From Methanobacteriota archaeon (GTDB lineage: Archaea > Hydrothermarchaeota > Hydrothermarchaeia > Hydrothermarchaeales > BMS3B): DNA of 6,487 nucleotides. The notes under the pieces are model-generated. The model was given only the letters and a program-made list of their open reading frames with translations. It did not search any database and was not told the DNA's origin. A program made the translations under genes and the position numbers. The stretch lies in NCBI GenBank assembly GCA_003229935.1, contig QIGD01000077.1, positions 1-6,487 on the forward strand. The letters are read 5' to 3'. Within the stretch, counting starts at the first letter, position 1, and every line of letters begins with the position of its first letter. This document shows, piece by piece, positions 1-5,667 of this stretch.

Positions 1-2
1 CA

Positions 3-74
3 GAAGGGAACACTGATATCCCTAAAGAGGCAACTTCAGGAACGATGGAGACCTTAGAACCCCACGAACTTTAG
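3..74 (+). CDS. tnpB: Probable TnpB C-terminus (partial, 5' end outside window)
   Basis: An open frame enters from the left edge and ends at a TAG at 72-74, giving 23 residues (EGNTDIPKEATSGTMETLEP, then HEL). TnpB is the RNA-guided nuclease of IS200/IS605 and IS1341 elements. Its poorly conserved tail usually runs into the DNA that also encodes the 3' part of its guide RNA, and that is the arrangement here, since the frame overlaps both hairpins. None of the RuvC catalytic residues or the zinc finger are in view, so the identity rests on context: the hairpins, the 'atgtca' end and the junction with a broken gene. A second frame open from base 1 to a TAG at 55-57 is the main alternative. Confidence 0.45.
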   Translation, partial: EGNTDIPKEATSGTMETLEPHEL

Positions 75-81
75 TCGTGGG
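61..81 (+). repeat. Right-end hairpin of the IS element
   Basis: The palindrome cccacg-a-act-tt-agt-cgtggg forms a nine-pair stem with A67 bulged and a two-base loop, or a seven-pair stem (61-67/75-81) with a seven-base loop. Apart from the inserted A67 it is the exact reverse complement of bases 6320-6339 at the other end of the window. In IS200/IS605 elements such subterminal hairpins are what the transposase recognises in single-stranded DNA. Confidence 0.8.
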
Positions 82-87
82 AGTATG

Positions 88-384
88 TCAGGGCCTGCTG
101 ACCCCAGCTTTAGTCTTTGGTTTATAGTCGCTGTCTTCAAGCTGTCTCAGAGCATCTTTGATGTATTCTATTTGAGGTGAAAATATATTTTCTGGCAGCC
201 ACACAAGAAAAAAATTAAGATGATAGATGTACTTTTCCACTCTGGAAAAAGAAATCCCTTCAGCCTGCATATCAGATGCAAATCTCAACATCTCTTTAGA
301 TTCAATATCTCCCTTCTCCCCTAGTTTTCTGATAGCATTTTCATAACATCTTTTGGATGTCATTAAGAAATAGAAGTTAGCCAC
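88..384 (-). pseudogene. Archaeal tyrosine recombinase/integrase, N-terminal fragment cut off by the IS element
   Basis: The 98-residue frame looks like the N-terminal SAM-like, DNA-core-binding domain of archaeal XerA/phage-type integrases. Residues about 30-95 carry the helix pattern and motifs EMLRFASDMQAEGIS, RVEKYIYHL and QLEDSDYKPKTK; the last matches the 'SDYxxWTKxDY' segment that precedes the catalytic domain in such proteins. Family members usually exceed 300 residues. The whole catalytic half (Arg...HxxR...Tyr) is absent, so the product cannot recombine DNA. The frame stays convincing up to about base 91, and its TGA stop is formed by the terminal 'tca' (88-90) of the IS. The start is uncertain: GTG at 384-382 lies inside the hairpin arm, and ATG at 363-361 (residue 8) is equally possible; neither has a clear Shine-Dalgarno. 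The gene lies 34 bases downstream of the initiator tRNA, a common place for tRNA-targeting integrases. Confidence 0.6.
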
Positions 385-405
385 ACCGATAAAAAGCTAT
401 CGGTG
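384..405. repeat. Perfect 8-bp inverted repeat between tRNA and integrase fragment
   Basis: Bases 384-391 (caccgata) pair with 398-405 (tatcggtg) around a six-base loop. On the minus strand the loop reads gctttt. It lies 13 bases past the tRNA 3' end and overlaps the possible GTG start of the integrase fragment. It could act in tRNA 3' processing or termination, in recombinase binding, or in hiding the integrase start. No T-run follows the stem, so a classical terminator is not supported. Confidence 0.6.
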
Positions 406-418
406 CGACTCCTCTTAA

Positions 419-494
419 TAGCGGGGGGTCGATTTGAACGACCGGTCTCCGGGTTATGAGCCCGGCGGGATGGACCTGGCTACCCCACCCCGCT
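419..494 (-). tRNA. Initiator tRNA-Met (anticodon CAU)
   Basis: Reading the minus strand from 494, the gene folds into a full cloverleaf. The acceptor stem is AGCGGGG/CCCCGCT with discriminator A (419). The D-arm starts GGGTAGCCAGG. The anticodon arm is CCGGG-CTCATAA-CCCGG, with CAT complementary to 456-458. The T-arm is GGTCG-TTCAAAT-CGACC. Three consecutive G:C pairs at the base of the anticodon loop and the A1:U72 pair mark the archaeal initiator rather than elongator tRNA. CCA is not encoded and no intron is present. The T-loop supplies a good internal B-box-like sequence. It reads away from the atp operon and toward the integrase fragment. Confidence 0.95.
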
Positions 495-756
495 TCAGAA
501 CTTACAGGGGGTAACCGGATTTACAAAGAACTTTCCCGAGTGCAGTGTTTTTGAAATTGGATTTCAGGCAATGAAAACATCTGTGTTGTTAAGTAGAGAG
601 ATTGTGGTCTGCGGAATGCATGCGAAAATATATACATAACTATTTAATTTGCATAAGATTTTTAAAGATGTAAATATAACGGAAAGTATTTAAGTATTGA
701 ATTGGTTTAAACATTTGTTAAAGTTTGTATATAACTCTCGGTTTATATGGTGATAC
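495..756. other. Gene-free divergent gap between tRNA and atp operon
   Basis: This stretch separates the minus-strand tRNA from the plus-strand atp cluster and should hold promoters for both. From about 621 it becomes very AT-rich, with TATA-like runs at 628-636 (aatatatac), 726-734 (tgtatataa) and 742-748 (tttatat), and an eight-base palindrome gtttaaac at 705-712. A frame of 22 codons at 571-639 has no ribosome binding site and no recognisable product. No gene for subunits H, I, K or C is present. Confidence 0.7.
726..734 (+). promoter_or_regulatory. Candidate TATA box for the atp operon
   Basis: The sequence tgtatataa, preceded by the purine-rich aaag (720-723) as a possible BRE, is the best archaeal TATA match near the operon. 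The usual 25-27 base spacing would put the start of transcription at about 756-758, exactly at the ATG of the small upstream ORF. A second TATA-like run at 742-748 would instead start transcription near 770 and give atpE a leader of about 85 bases. Confidence 0.45.
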
Positions 757-757
757 A

Positions 758-841
758 ATGCTCAAATTATTTGTTTGCAGTTGCATGAAAGGTCATGATA
801 ATTCATATGGGACTATGGAGGAGATTGAGGTTACATTATGA
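758..841 (+). CDS. Possible 27-codon leader ORF upstream of atpE
   Basis: ATG at 758-760 opens a frame of 27 residues beginning MLKLFVCSCMKGHDNSYG and ending at TGA 839-841, 15 bases before the atpE start. Its stop abuts the atpE Shine-Dalgarno, so translation through it could affect atpE initiation. No Shine-Dalgarno precedes it, but a TATA-like box lies about 26 bases upstream of its ATG, as expected for a leaderless mRNA. I do not recognise the peptide; it holds a Cys-Ser-Cys near the middle. It is short enough to be chance. Confidence 0.25.
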   Translation: MLKLFVCSCMKGHDNSYGTMEEIEVTL

Positions 842-849
842 CAAGGAGA
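842..849 (+). promoter_or_regulatory. Shine-Dalgarno of atpE
   Basis: The sequence caaggaga contains aaggag at 843-848, eight bases before ATG 857. It decides for this start over the ATG two codons downstream (863), which would be too far from it for best spacing. Confidence 0.7.
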
Positions 850-856
850 GATACTT

Positions 857-1459
857 ATGTCCATGGAGCAAGTTGAAAAGATAGTTAAGAAGATTAATGA
901 GGATGCCGAAGCAGAAGCTTCAAAAATTCTTAATGAAGCAAGGACTCAGGCTGAAAAGATAAAAAGAGATGCCAATGCGGAAGCTGATGAAATTTATAGT
1001 GAGATACTTCCAAAATATAAACGAGAGGCTGAACAGGAAAAGCAGAGAATTGTGGCAAATGCTAAGCTAAGGGCAAGAAAGGCTGTACTTTATGCAAAGG
1101 AAGATGTAATAAAGTTTGCCTTCAATACGGCTGAGACAAAGCTACAGAAATTACCAAAAAAAGATTACACAAAAGTCCTTGAAAAGTTAATCATTGAGGG
1201 GGTTGAAGCACTTGATGCCGATACGGTTGTTATAGCAAGGAAGGAGGATTCAAAGGCTATCAATTCTGCCCTTCTCAAGAGGGTCTCAGAAAAGACAGGT
1301 TTCAAAGTAACCAAGGTCAGGGAGTATATCAATGTCATGGGCGGTGTTGTACTCAGAAGCAGCGATGGCAAAATTGAGGTAAACAACACATTTGAAACAA
1401 GGCTTGAGAGGTTCAGGGATGAGCTGAGAAAAGAGGTTGCTGGGCTTCTTTTTATTTGA
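857..1459 (+). CDS. atpE: A-type ATP synthase subunit E (peripheral stalk)
   Basis: Subunit E pairs with subunit H to form the peripheral stalks that stop the A3B3 head from rotating with the central shaft. The 200 residues are of normal family length. Residues about 1-95 are almost entirely charged and alanine-rich helix (e.g. EDAEAEASKILNEARTQAEK), the long right-handed coiled coil that binds H. The C-terminal half is the globular head-binding domain, with the family's closing signature GGVVLRSSDGKIEVNNTFE and RLERFRDELR near residues 161-190. Start 857 is supported by the Shine-Dalgarno at 843-848. It is the first gene of the cluster here; in many euryarchaea H, I and K come before it and C after it, but atpF follows directly nine bases on. 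Confidence 0.95.
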   Translation: MSMEQVEKIVKKINEDAEAEASKILNEARTQAEKIKRDANAEADEIYSEILPKYKREAEQEKQRIVANAKLRARKAVLYAKEDVIKFAFNTAETKLQKLPKKDYTKVLEKLIIEGVEALDADTVVIARKEDSKAINSALLKRVSEKTGFKVTKVREYINVMGGVVLRSSDGKIEVNNTFETRLERFRDELRKEVAGLLFI

Positions 1460-1468
1460 GGTATATTC

Positions 1469-1786
1469 ATGAAAATTAGTATCGTTGCTGACTTTGATAC
1501 AGTCACTGGGTTCCGTCTTGCTGGGGTCAGGGAAGCCTTTGTTGTAGATTCTCCTGAGGATGCCCTTGAGAAAATAAAGCATCTGATTAAAAAAGAAGAT
1601 ATTGGTATAGTTATAACAACAGAGAGAATTCTGGATAAGATAAGGCAACAGGTTGCAGAGCTGATGGAAGGTAAAAATTTTCCTCTTATTGTCGAAGTGC
1701 CTGATAAAGATGGCAAGATAGAGAAGAAGGTTGACCCTATTAATGAACTTATAAAGCGTGCAATTGGAGTTGAAATTAAAGTTTAG
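1469..1786 (+). CDS. atpF: A-type ATP synthase subunit F (central stalk)
   Basis: Subunit F is a small Rossmann-like protein that clasps subunit D in the rotating shaft and can modulate ATP hydrolysis. The 105 residues match the usual length. The N-terminus MKISIVADFDTVTGFRLAGV shows the family's first strand and 'D..TV.GFRLAG' motif; IGIVITTERI (residues about 46-55) and the FPLIVEVPDKDG strand (residues about 71-82) follow; the C-terminal helix ends IKRAIGVEIKV. Its Shine-Dalgarno (tgaggt, 1457-1462) overlaps the atpE stop, so the two are probably translationally coupled. The gene normally found before it, atpC, is absent: only nine bases separate E and F. Confidence 0.95.
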   Translation: MKISIVADFDTVTGFRLAGVREAFVVDSPEDALEKIKHLIKKEDIGIVITTERILDKIRQQVAELMEGKNFPLIVEVPDKDGKIEKKVDPINELIKRAIGVEIKV

Positions 1787-1790
1787 GAGG
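1784..1790 (+). promoter_or_regulatory. Strong Shine-Dalgarno of atpA overlapping the atpF stop
   Basis: taggagg includes the atpF stop TAG (1784-1786) and ends seven bases before a GTG codon (1798-1800). It supports GTG as the atpA start and suggests coupled translation with atpF. Confidence 0.8.
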
Positions 1791-1797
1791 TTAAACT

Positions 1798-3567
1798 GTG
1801 GCAGAAGGAAAGATAGTAAAGGTTGCCGGCCCCGTTATGAAGGCTGAAGGAATGCGAGGGGCTATGATGTATGAAGTGGTAAGAGTGGGCAATTATAAGC
1901 TCATGGGTGAAATCATCCAGCTTGAAGGTGATATAGCCACAATTCAGGTTTATGAGGAAACTGCCGGTATAAAGCCGGGTGAACCGGTTATAAGTACAGG
2001 TGCACAGCTCAGTGTTGAACTCGGTCCTGGAATTTTGAAGCAGATTTATGATGGAGTGCAGCGCCCCCTTGAGGTCATAAGGAAGGAGAGTGGTACTTTC
2101 ATTGCCCGGGGTATTGAGGTCCCCAGCCTTGATAGAAATAAAAAGTGGGAATTCACGCCTCTCGCTAAAGTCGGTGATAAGGTTGAAGGTGGTGATTTTC
2201 TTGGCGAGGTTCCAGAGACAGAGCTTATCACCCACAGGATAATGGTACCTCCTGACATAAGCGGAGAGGTTGTTGAGATAGCTCATAAGGGTAGTTATAC
2301 AATTGATGAGATAATTTCAAAGATAAAAACTGAGAAAGGGGAAGAAGATGTTAATATGTATCAGAAGTGGCCTGTGAGAATAGCACGACCACTGAAGAAG
2401 AAGCTTGACCCCGTGGCACCTCTCATATCAGGTCAGAGGGTTCTTGATACATTCTTCCCTGTAGCAAAAGGCGGCACTGCTGCCATACCTGGGCCATTTG
2501 GTGGGGGTAAGACAGTAACTCAGCATCAGCTTGCAAAGTGGTGCGATGCGGAGATTATAGTCTATGTTGGTTGCGGTGAGCGTGGCAATGAGATGACAGA
2601 GGTACTTGAGGAGTTTCCACACCTCACAGACCCCAACTCGGGCAAGCCCCTCATGGAGAGAACTATACTCATTGCAAACACGTCAAATATGCCAGTCGCT
2701 GCTAGAGATGCCAGTGTTTATACAGGAATAACCTTTGGCGAATACTTCAGAGATATGGGTTACAATGTGGCTTTGATGGCAGACTCAACCTCGAGATGGG
2801 CAGAGGCCATGAGAGAGATTTCAGGCAGACTTGAGGAGATGCCAGGTGAGGAGGGTTATCCTGCCTACCTTGCATCGAGGCTTGCCAACTTCTATGAAAG
2901 GTCAGGAAGGGTTGAAACCATAGGCACACATAAGAGAGAAGGTTCTTTAACTGTTGTTGGTGCGGTTTCCCCACCGGGCGGTGATTTTTCCGAGCCTGTT
3001 ACACAGAACACTTTGAGAATAACAAAGGTTTTCTGGGCTCTTGATGCCAGTCTTGCTGACAGGAGGCATTTCCCTGCAATTAACTGGCTGAGAAGCTATT
3101 CTCTTTATCTTGACACAGTGAGAGACTGGTGGGAGAAGAAAGTGGATGAGAGATGGTATGAGTTCAGAGCAAAGGCTATGGTTCTGCTCCAGAAGGAATC
3201 TGAACTTCAGGAGATTGTTCAACTCGTGGGTCCTGATGCTCTGCCCGAGAAGGAGAGAGTTGCACTAGAAGGAGCAAGAGTTATAAGAGAAGATTTTCTG
3301 CAGCAGAATGCTTTCCATGAGATTGACACCTACTGCAGTGTAACAAAACAGTTCAAGATGCTTGATATAATGCTGGAGTTCTATGACCGTGCCAATGAAG
3401 CGGTTAGCAGAGGGGCTTCAGCCAGGGCTATTGCAGAAATGAGTGTTAGGGATGGCCTCTCAAGGTTGAAGTATGTTGAAGATAGTAAAGTTGATGAGGC
3501 TATTGCGAAAATCAGGACAAATATGAAAGCTGAATTCGAAGAGCTTGTTACTAGGGTGGTTGCATAA
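1798..3567 (+). CDS. atpA: A-type ATP synthase catalytic subunit A
   Basis: This is the catalytic subunit of the A3B3 head, which makes ATP from ADP and phosphate as the shaft turns (EC 7.1.2.2). The 589 residues match the family. Order: N-terminal beta-barrel (about 1-75); the 'non-homologous' insert special to A subunits (about 110-200, VPSLDRNKKWEFTPL to YQKWPVR); the nucleotide-binding domain with Walker A GPFGGGKT at 232-239 (K238, T239), the catalytic Glu in GCGERGNE (E261), ALMADSTSRWAEAMRE and GRLEEMPGEEGYPAYL; the family signature PAINWLRSYS at 426-435; and a C-terminal helical domain. The start is GTG, set by the taggagg just before it. Unlike most archaeal A subunits, which read GPFGSGKT, the fifth P-loop residue is Gly (G236). 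No intein interrupts the P-loop. The stop shares its last A with the atpB ATG. Confidence 0.97.
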   Translation: MAEGKIVKVAGPVMKAEGMRGAMMYEVVRVGNYKLMGEIIQLEGDIATIQVYEETAGIKPGEPVISTGAQLSVELGPGILKQIYDGVQRPLEVIRKESGTFIARGIEVPSLDRNKKWEFTPLAKVGDKVEGGDFLGEVPETELITHRIMVPPDISGEVVEIAHKGSYTIDEIISKIKTEKGEEDVNMYQKWPVRIARPLKKKLDPVAPLISGQRVLDTFFPVAKGGTAAIPGPFGGGKTVTQHQLAKWCDAEIIVYVGCGERGNEMTEVLEEFPHLTDPNSGKPLMERTILIANTSNMPVAARDASVYTGITFGEYFRDMGYNVALMADSTSRWAEAMREISGRLEEMPGEEGYPAYLASRLANFYERSGRVETIGTHKREGSLTVVGAVSPPGGDFSEPVTQNTLRITKVFWALDASLADRRHFPAINWLRSYSLYLDTVRDWWEKKVDERWYEFRAKAMVLLQKESELQEIVQLVGPDALPEKERVALEGARVIREDFLQQNAFHEIDTYCSVTKQFKMLDIMLEFYDRANEAVSRGASARAIAEMSVRDGLSRLKYVEDSKVDEAIAKIRTNMKAEFEELVTRVVA

Positions 3568-4961
3568 TGGTAAGTCATATTAGAGAGTATACTTCAGTTA
3601 CAGGTGTTGCAGGACCTCTTATGATTGTTGAAGATGTGGAGGGTGTGGCTTACGGCGAAATTGTTGAGATTGAGACACCACATGGGGAGAATAGAAGAGG
3701 TCAGGTACTTGAGGCATATGAGGGTAAGGCCATTGTTCAGGTTTTTGAGGGCACAGGAGGTATAGACACCAAGGTTACAAAAGTCAGATTTACAGGCTCA
3801 ACACTTAAGCTTGGTGTAAGTATGGACATGTTGGGCAGAATTTTTGATGGCACTGGCAAGCCCATAGACGGTGGCCCAGAGATAATTCCTGAGAAGAGTC
3901 TGGATATCCATGGAGAACCCATGAACCCTGCCTCGAGAGAGTTTCCAAGGGATTTCATTCAGACAGGTATATCAACAATAGATGGAATGAATACACTTGT
4001 TAGAGGTCAGAAGCTTCCAATTTTCTCTGGTTCAGGTTTGCCTCACAATGAGCTTGCTGCCCAGATTGCAAGGCAGGCCAAGGTTCTCGGTGAGGAGGAA
4101 GAGTTTGCGGTGGTCTTTGGTGCCATGGGTATAACCTACGAGGAAGCAAGCTTTTTCATGACAGATTTTGAGCGTACCGGTGCTCTTGAAAAGGTTACAG
4201 CTTTTCTGAATCTTGCCAATGACCCTGCCATAGAGAGAATTATCACTCCGAGAGTGGTGCTTACAACTGCGGAGTATTTTGCATATGAGAAGGATATGCA
4301 TGTACTTGTGATTCTTACAGACCTTACAAACTACTGTGAAGCCTTGAGAGAAATTGCGGCTGCTCGTGGTGAGGTGCCTGGAAGAAGAGGTTACCCAGGT
4401 TACATGTACACTGACTTGGCAACCCTGTATGAGAGAGCTGGTAAGACAGTTGGTTCCAGAGGCTCTATAACCCAGATGCCAATATTAACCATGGCGGATG
4501 ATGACATAACCCACCCTATTCCAGACCTCACAGGTTATATTACTGAGGGTCAGATTGTTCTTTCAAGAGAGCTTCACAGGAAGGGCATATACCCTCCGGT
4601 TGACGTTCTTCCAAGCCTATCAAGGCTGATGAAGGGAGGAATAGGTAAAGGAAAAACAAGAGAGGATCATGCCAATGTGAGTGACCAGCTTTACAGTGCC
4701 TATGCTGAGGGCAGAGACCTCAGAGACCTTGTTGCTGTTGTGGGTGAAGAAGCTCTCACAGAAAAGGACAGGAAGTACCTTGAATTTGCTGATAGATTTG
4801 AGAAGGAATATGTCACTCAGAGTAAAGATGAAGGCAGGGATATCTTAAGAACACTCGAGATAGGGTGGGACCTTCTGAGCATTCTGCCTGAGAGGGACCT
4901 CAAGAGAATCAAAGAAGATTATATCAAGAGTTATCATCCTAAATATGTTCGGGAGAAATAG
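3567..4961 (+). CDS. atpB: A-type ATP synthase regulatory subunit B
   Basis: Subunit B alternates with A in the A3B3 hexamer; it binds nucleotide weakly and completes the catalytic interface. The 464 residues are normal. After the beta-barrel (EYTSVTGVAGPLMIVEDVEG onward), the site of the Walker A motif holds SGSGLPHNE (154-162) with no GKT, the hallmark of non-catalytic B. Also seen are the MGITYEEASFFMTDFERTGA segment, ARGEVPGRRGYPGYMYTDLA, ITHPIPDLTGYITEGQI, and PPVDVLPSLSRLMKGGIG, where R353 sits at the place of the arginine finger supplied to the A site. TAA of atpA and ATG of atpB overlap as TAATG, implying translational coupling and equal output, fitting the 3:3 ratio. No strong separate Shine-Dalgarno is present. 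Confidence 0.97.
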   Translation: MVSHIREYTSVTGVAGPLMIVEDVEGVAYGEIVEIETPHGENRRGQVLEAYEGKAIVQVFEGTGGIDTKVTKVRFTGSTLKLGVSMDMLGRIFDGTGKPIDGGPEIIPEKSLDIHGEPMNPASREFPRDFIQTGISTIDGMNTLVRGQKLPIFSGSGLPHNELAAQIARQAKVLGEEEEFAVVFGAMGITYEEASFFMTDFERTGALEKVTAFLNLANDPAIERIITPRVVLTTAEYFAYEKDMHVLVILTDLTNYCEALREIAAARGEVPGRRGYPGYMYTDLATLYERAGKTVGSRGSITQMPILTMADDDITHPIPDLTGYITEGQIVLSRELHRKGIYPPVDVLPSLSRLMKGGIGKGKTREDHANVSDQLYSAYAEGRDLRDLVAVVGEEALTEKDRKYLEFADRFEKEYVTQSKDEGRDILRTLEIGWDLLSILPERDLKRIKEDYIKSYHPKYVREK

Positions 4962-4964
4962 GCA

Positions 4965-5621
4965 ATGGCAGAGCTGATTGAAAGTGTAAATCCAACCCGA
5001 ATGGAACTTCTCAAGCTCAAGACAAAAGTCAAGCTGGCCAAAAAGGGGCATAGATTGCTCAAGGAGAAGAGAGATGCCCTTATAGTGGAGTTCTTCAATA
5101 TTCTTGAGGAAGCTCGTGGAATAAGGCGAAGAGCGGAAAGGTCTCTGGGAGATGCTTTTATAGCGCTGATTCTTGCTCAGTCAACTCTTGGTGTGCTCAA
5201 GGTAAAAGAGGTGGGTCTTGCTGTGAAGGAGACTCATGAGGTGAACACTGTCACAAGGAGTATAATGGGTGTGAGAGTTCCGGTGCTGGAGATTGAGAAT
5301 GAGAAGAGAACCCTCATGGAAAGAGGTTACAGTTTGAGCGATACAAACTATATGGTTGATGAGGCAGCAAAGAAGTTTGAAGAAGCTCTGGCTGCTGTTG
5401 TTGAACTGGCTGAGGTTGAGAGCAGTATAAAGCTTCTATCTCAGGAGATTAAGGTTACCAAGCGGAGAGTGAATGCTCTTGAGAATATTGTCATGCCAAG
5501 GCTTGATGCAACAGTTAAGTACATAAGAATGCGGCTTGATGAAATGGAGAGGGAAAACTTTTTCAAGCTCAAGAGAATCAAGACATCCCAGGAGAGAAAA
5601 GAGGCTGAAGCAACTGCTTAG
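4965..5621 (+). CDS. atpD: A-type ATP synthase subunit D (central rotor shaft)
   Basis: Subunit D is the axle running into the A3B3 head; its two long helices form a coiled coil that drives the conformational changes, and it binds F and C below. The 218 residues are of family size. The N-terminus VNPTRMELLKLKTKVKLAKK and GHRLLKEKRDALIVEF is the conserved first helix. A central segment (about 75-120, with STLGVLKVKEV and MGVRVPVLE) corresponds to the loop/hairpin region. The C-terminal helix carries the motif TKRRVNALENIVMPRL (about 165-180), followed by the charged tail ERENFFKLKRIK. Only three bases separate it from atpB, whose end (gggagaaatagg) supplies the ribosome binding site. It is the last recognised ATP synthase gene here. 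Confidence 0.96.
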   Translation: MAELIESVNPTRMELLKLKTKVKLAKKGHRLLKEKRDALIVEFFNILEEARGIRRRAERSLGDAFIALILAQSTLGVLKVKEVGLAVKETHEVNTVTRSIMGVRVPVLEIENEKRTLMERGYSLSDTNYMVDEAAKKFEEALAAVVELAEVESSIKLLSQEIKVTKRRVNALENIVMPRLDATVKYIRMRLDEMERENFFKLKRIKTSQERKEAEATA

Positions 5622-5667
5622 CCTCTCCCCTAAAACCTCCGTAGATGTTATTTATCTATAAAATTTT

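Larger units (their letters stand above)
1..90 (+). mobile_element. Right end of an IS200/IS605-family (IS1341/TnpB-type) element, partial
   Basis: Only the last 90 bases of the element are in the window. The end shows the usual right-end layout of this group: the C-terminal codons of a transposon protein, a stem-loop (61-81), and a terminal 'gagtatgtca' (81-90) that resembles the 'gaggatgtca' right ends of TnpB elements. Base 90/91 is inferred as the transposon boundary because the minus-strand integrase reading frame on the other side loses its family resemblance there. Elements of this group do not make target duplications, so none is expected. The family assignment rests on recalled motif similarity, not on a database match; the left end lies outside the window. 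Confidence 0.6.
1..106 (+). ncRNA. 3' part of a TnpB guide RNA (reRNA/omegaRNA), with guide segment
   Basis: TnpB elements produce an RNA from their right end whose 3' tail runs past the transposon boundary and acts as guide. Two stem-loops fit such a scaffold: 21-27 with 34-40 (cctaaag/cttcagg, one A.C mismatch, loop aggcaa), and 61-81 (cccacg/cgtggg plus act/agt around a bulged A67). After the 'atgtca' end at 90, about 16 bases from 91 would be the guide (gggcctgctgaccccag). This segment is the interrupted integrase gene itself. The RNA, its 3' end and its activity are inferred from the family; only the hairpins and the boundary are visible. Confidence 0.45.

Noticed and set aside
571..639. 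22-codon frame in the tRNA-atpE gap
   Set aside because: No Shine-Dalgarno, no correctly spaced TATA box, and no recognisable peptide; the length is expected by chance.
1165..1716. Minus-strand frame of 183 codons across atpE and atpF
   Set aside because: It is antisense to two clear ATP synthase genes, has a low-complexity Ser/Leu/Thr composition and no family resemblance.
1783..2286. Minus-strand frame of 167 codons within atpA
   Set aside because: It is antisense to the conserved A subunit N-terminal region, with no recognisable domain and no ribosome site.
2491..2514. Possible intein at the atpA P-loop, as in some archaea
   Set aside because: The frame is continuous through GPFGGGKT and the protein is of normal length, so no intein is present.
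5651..5662. TATA-like run before the UPF0216 gene as its own promoter
   Set aside because: The usual spacing would start transcription near 5681, inside the gene and after the conserved N-terminus, so it does not fit the favoured ATG at 5668.
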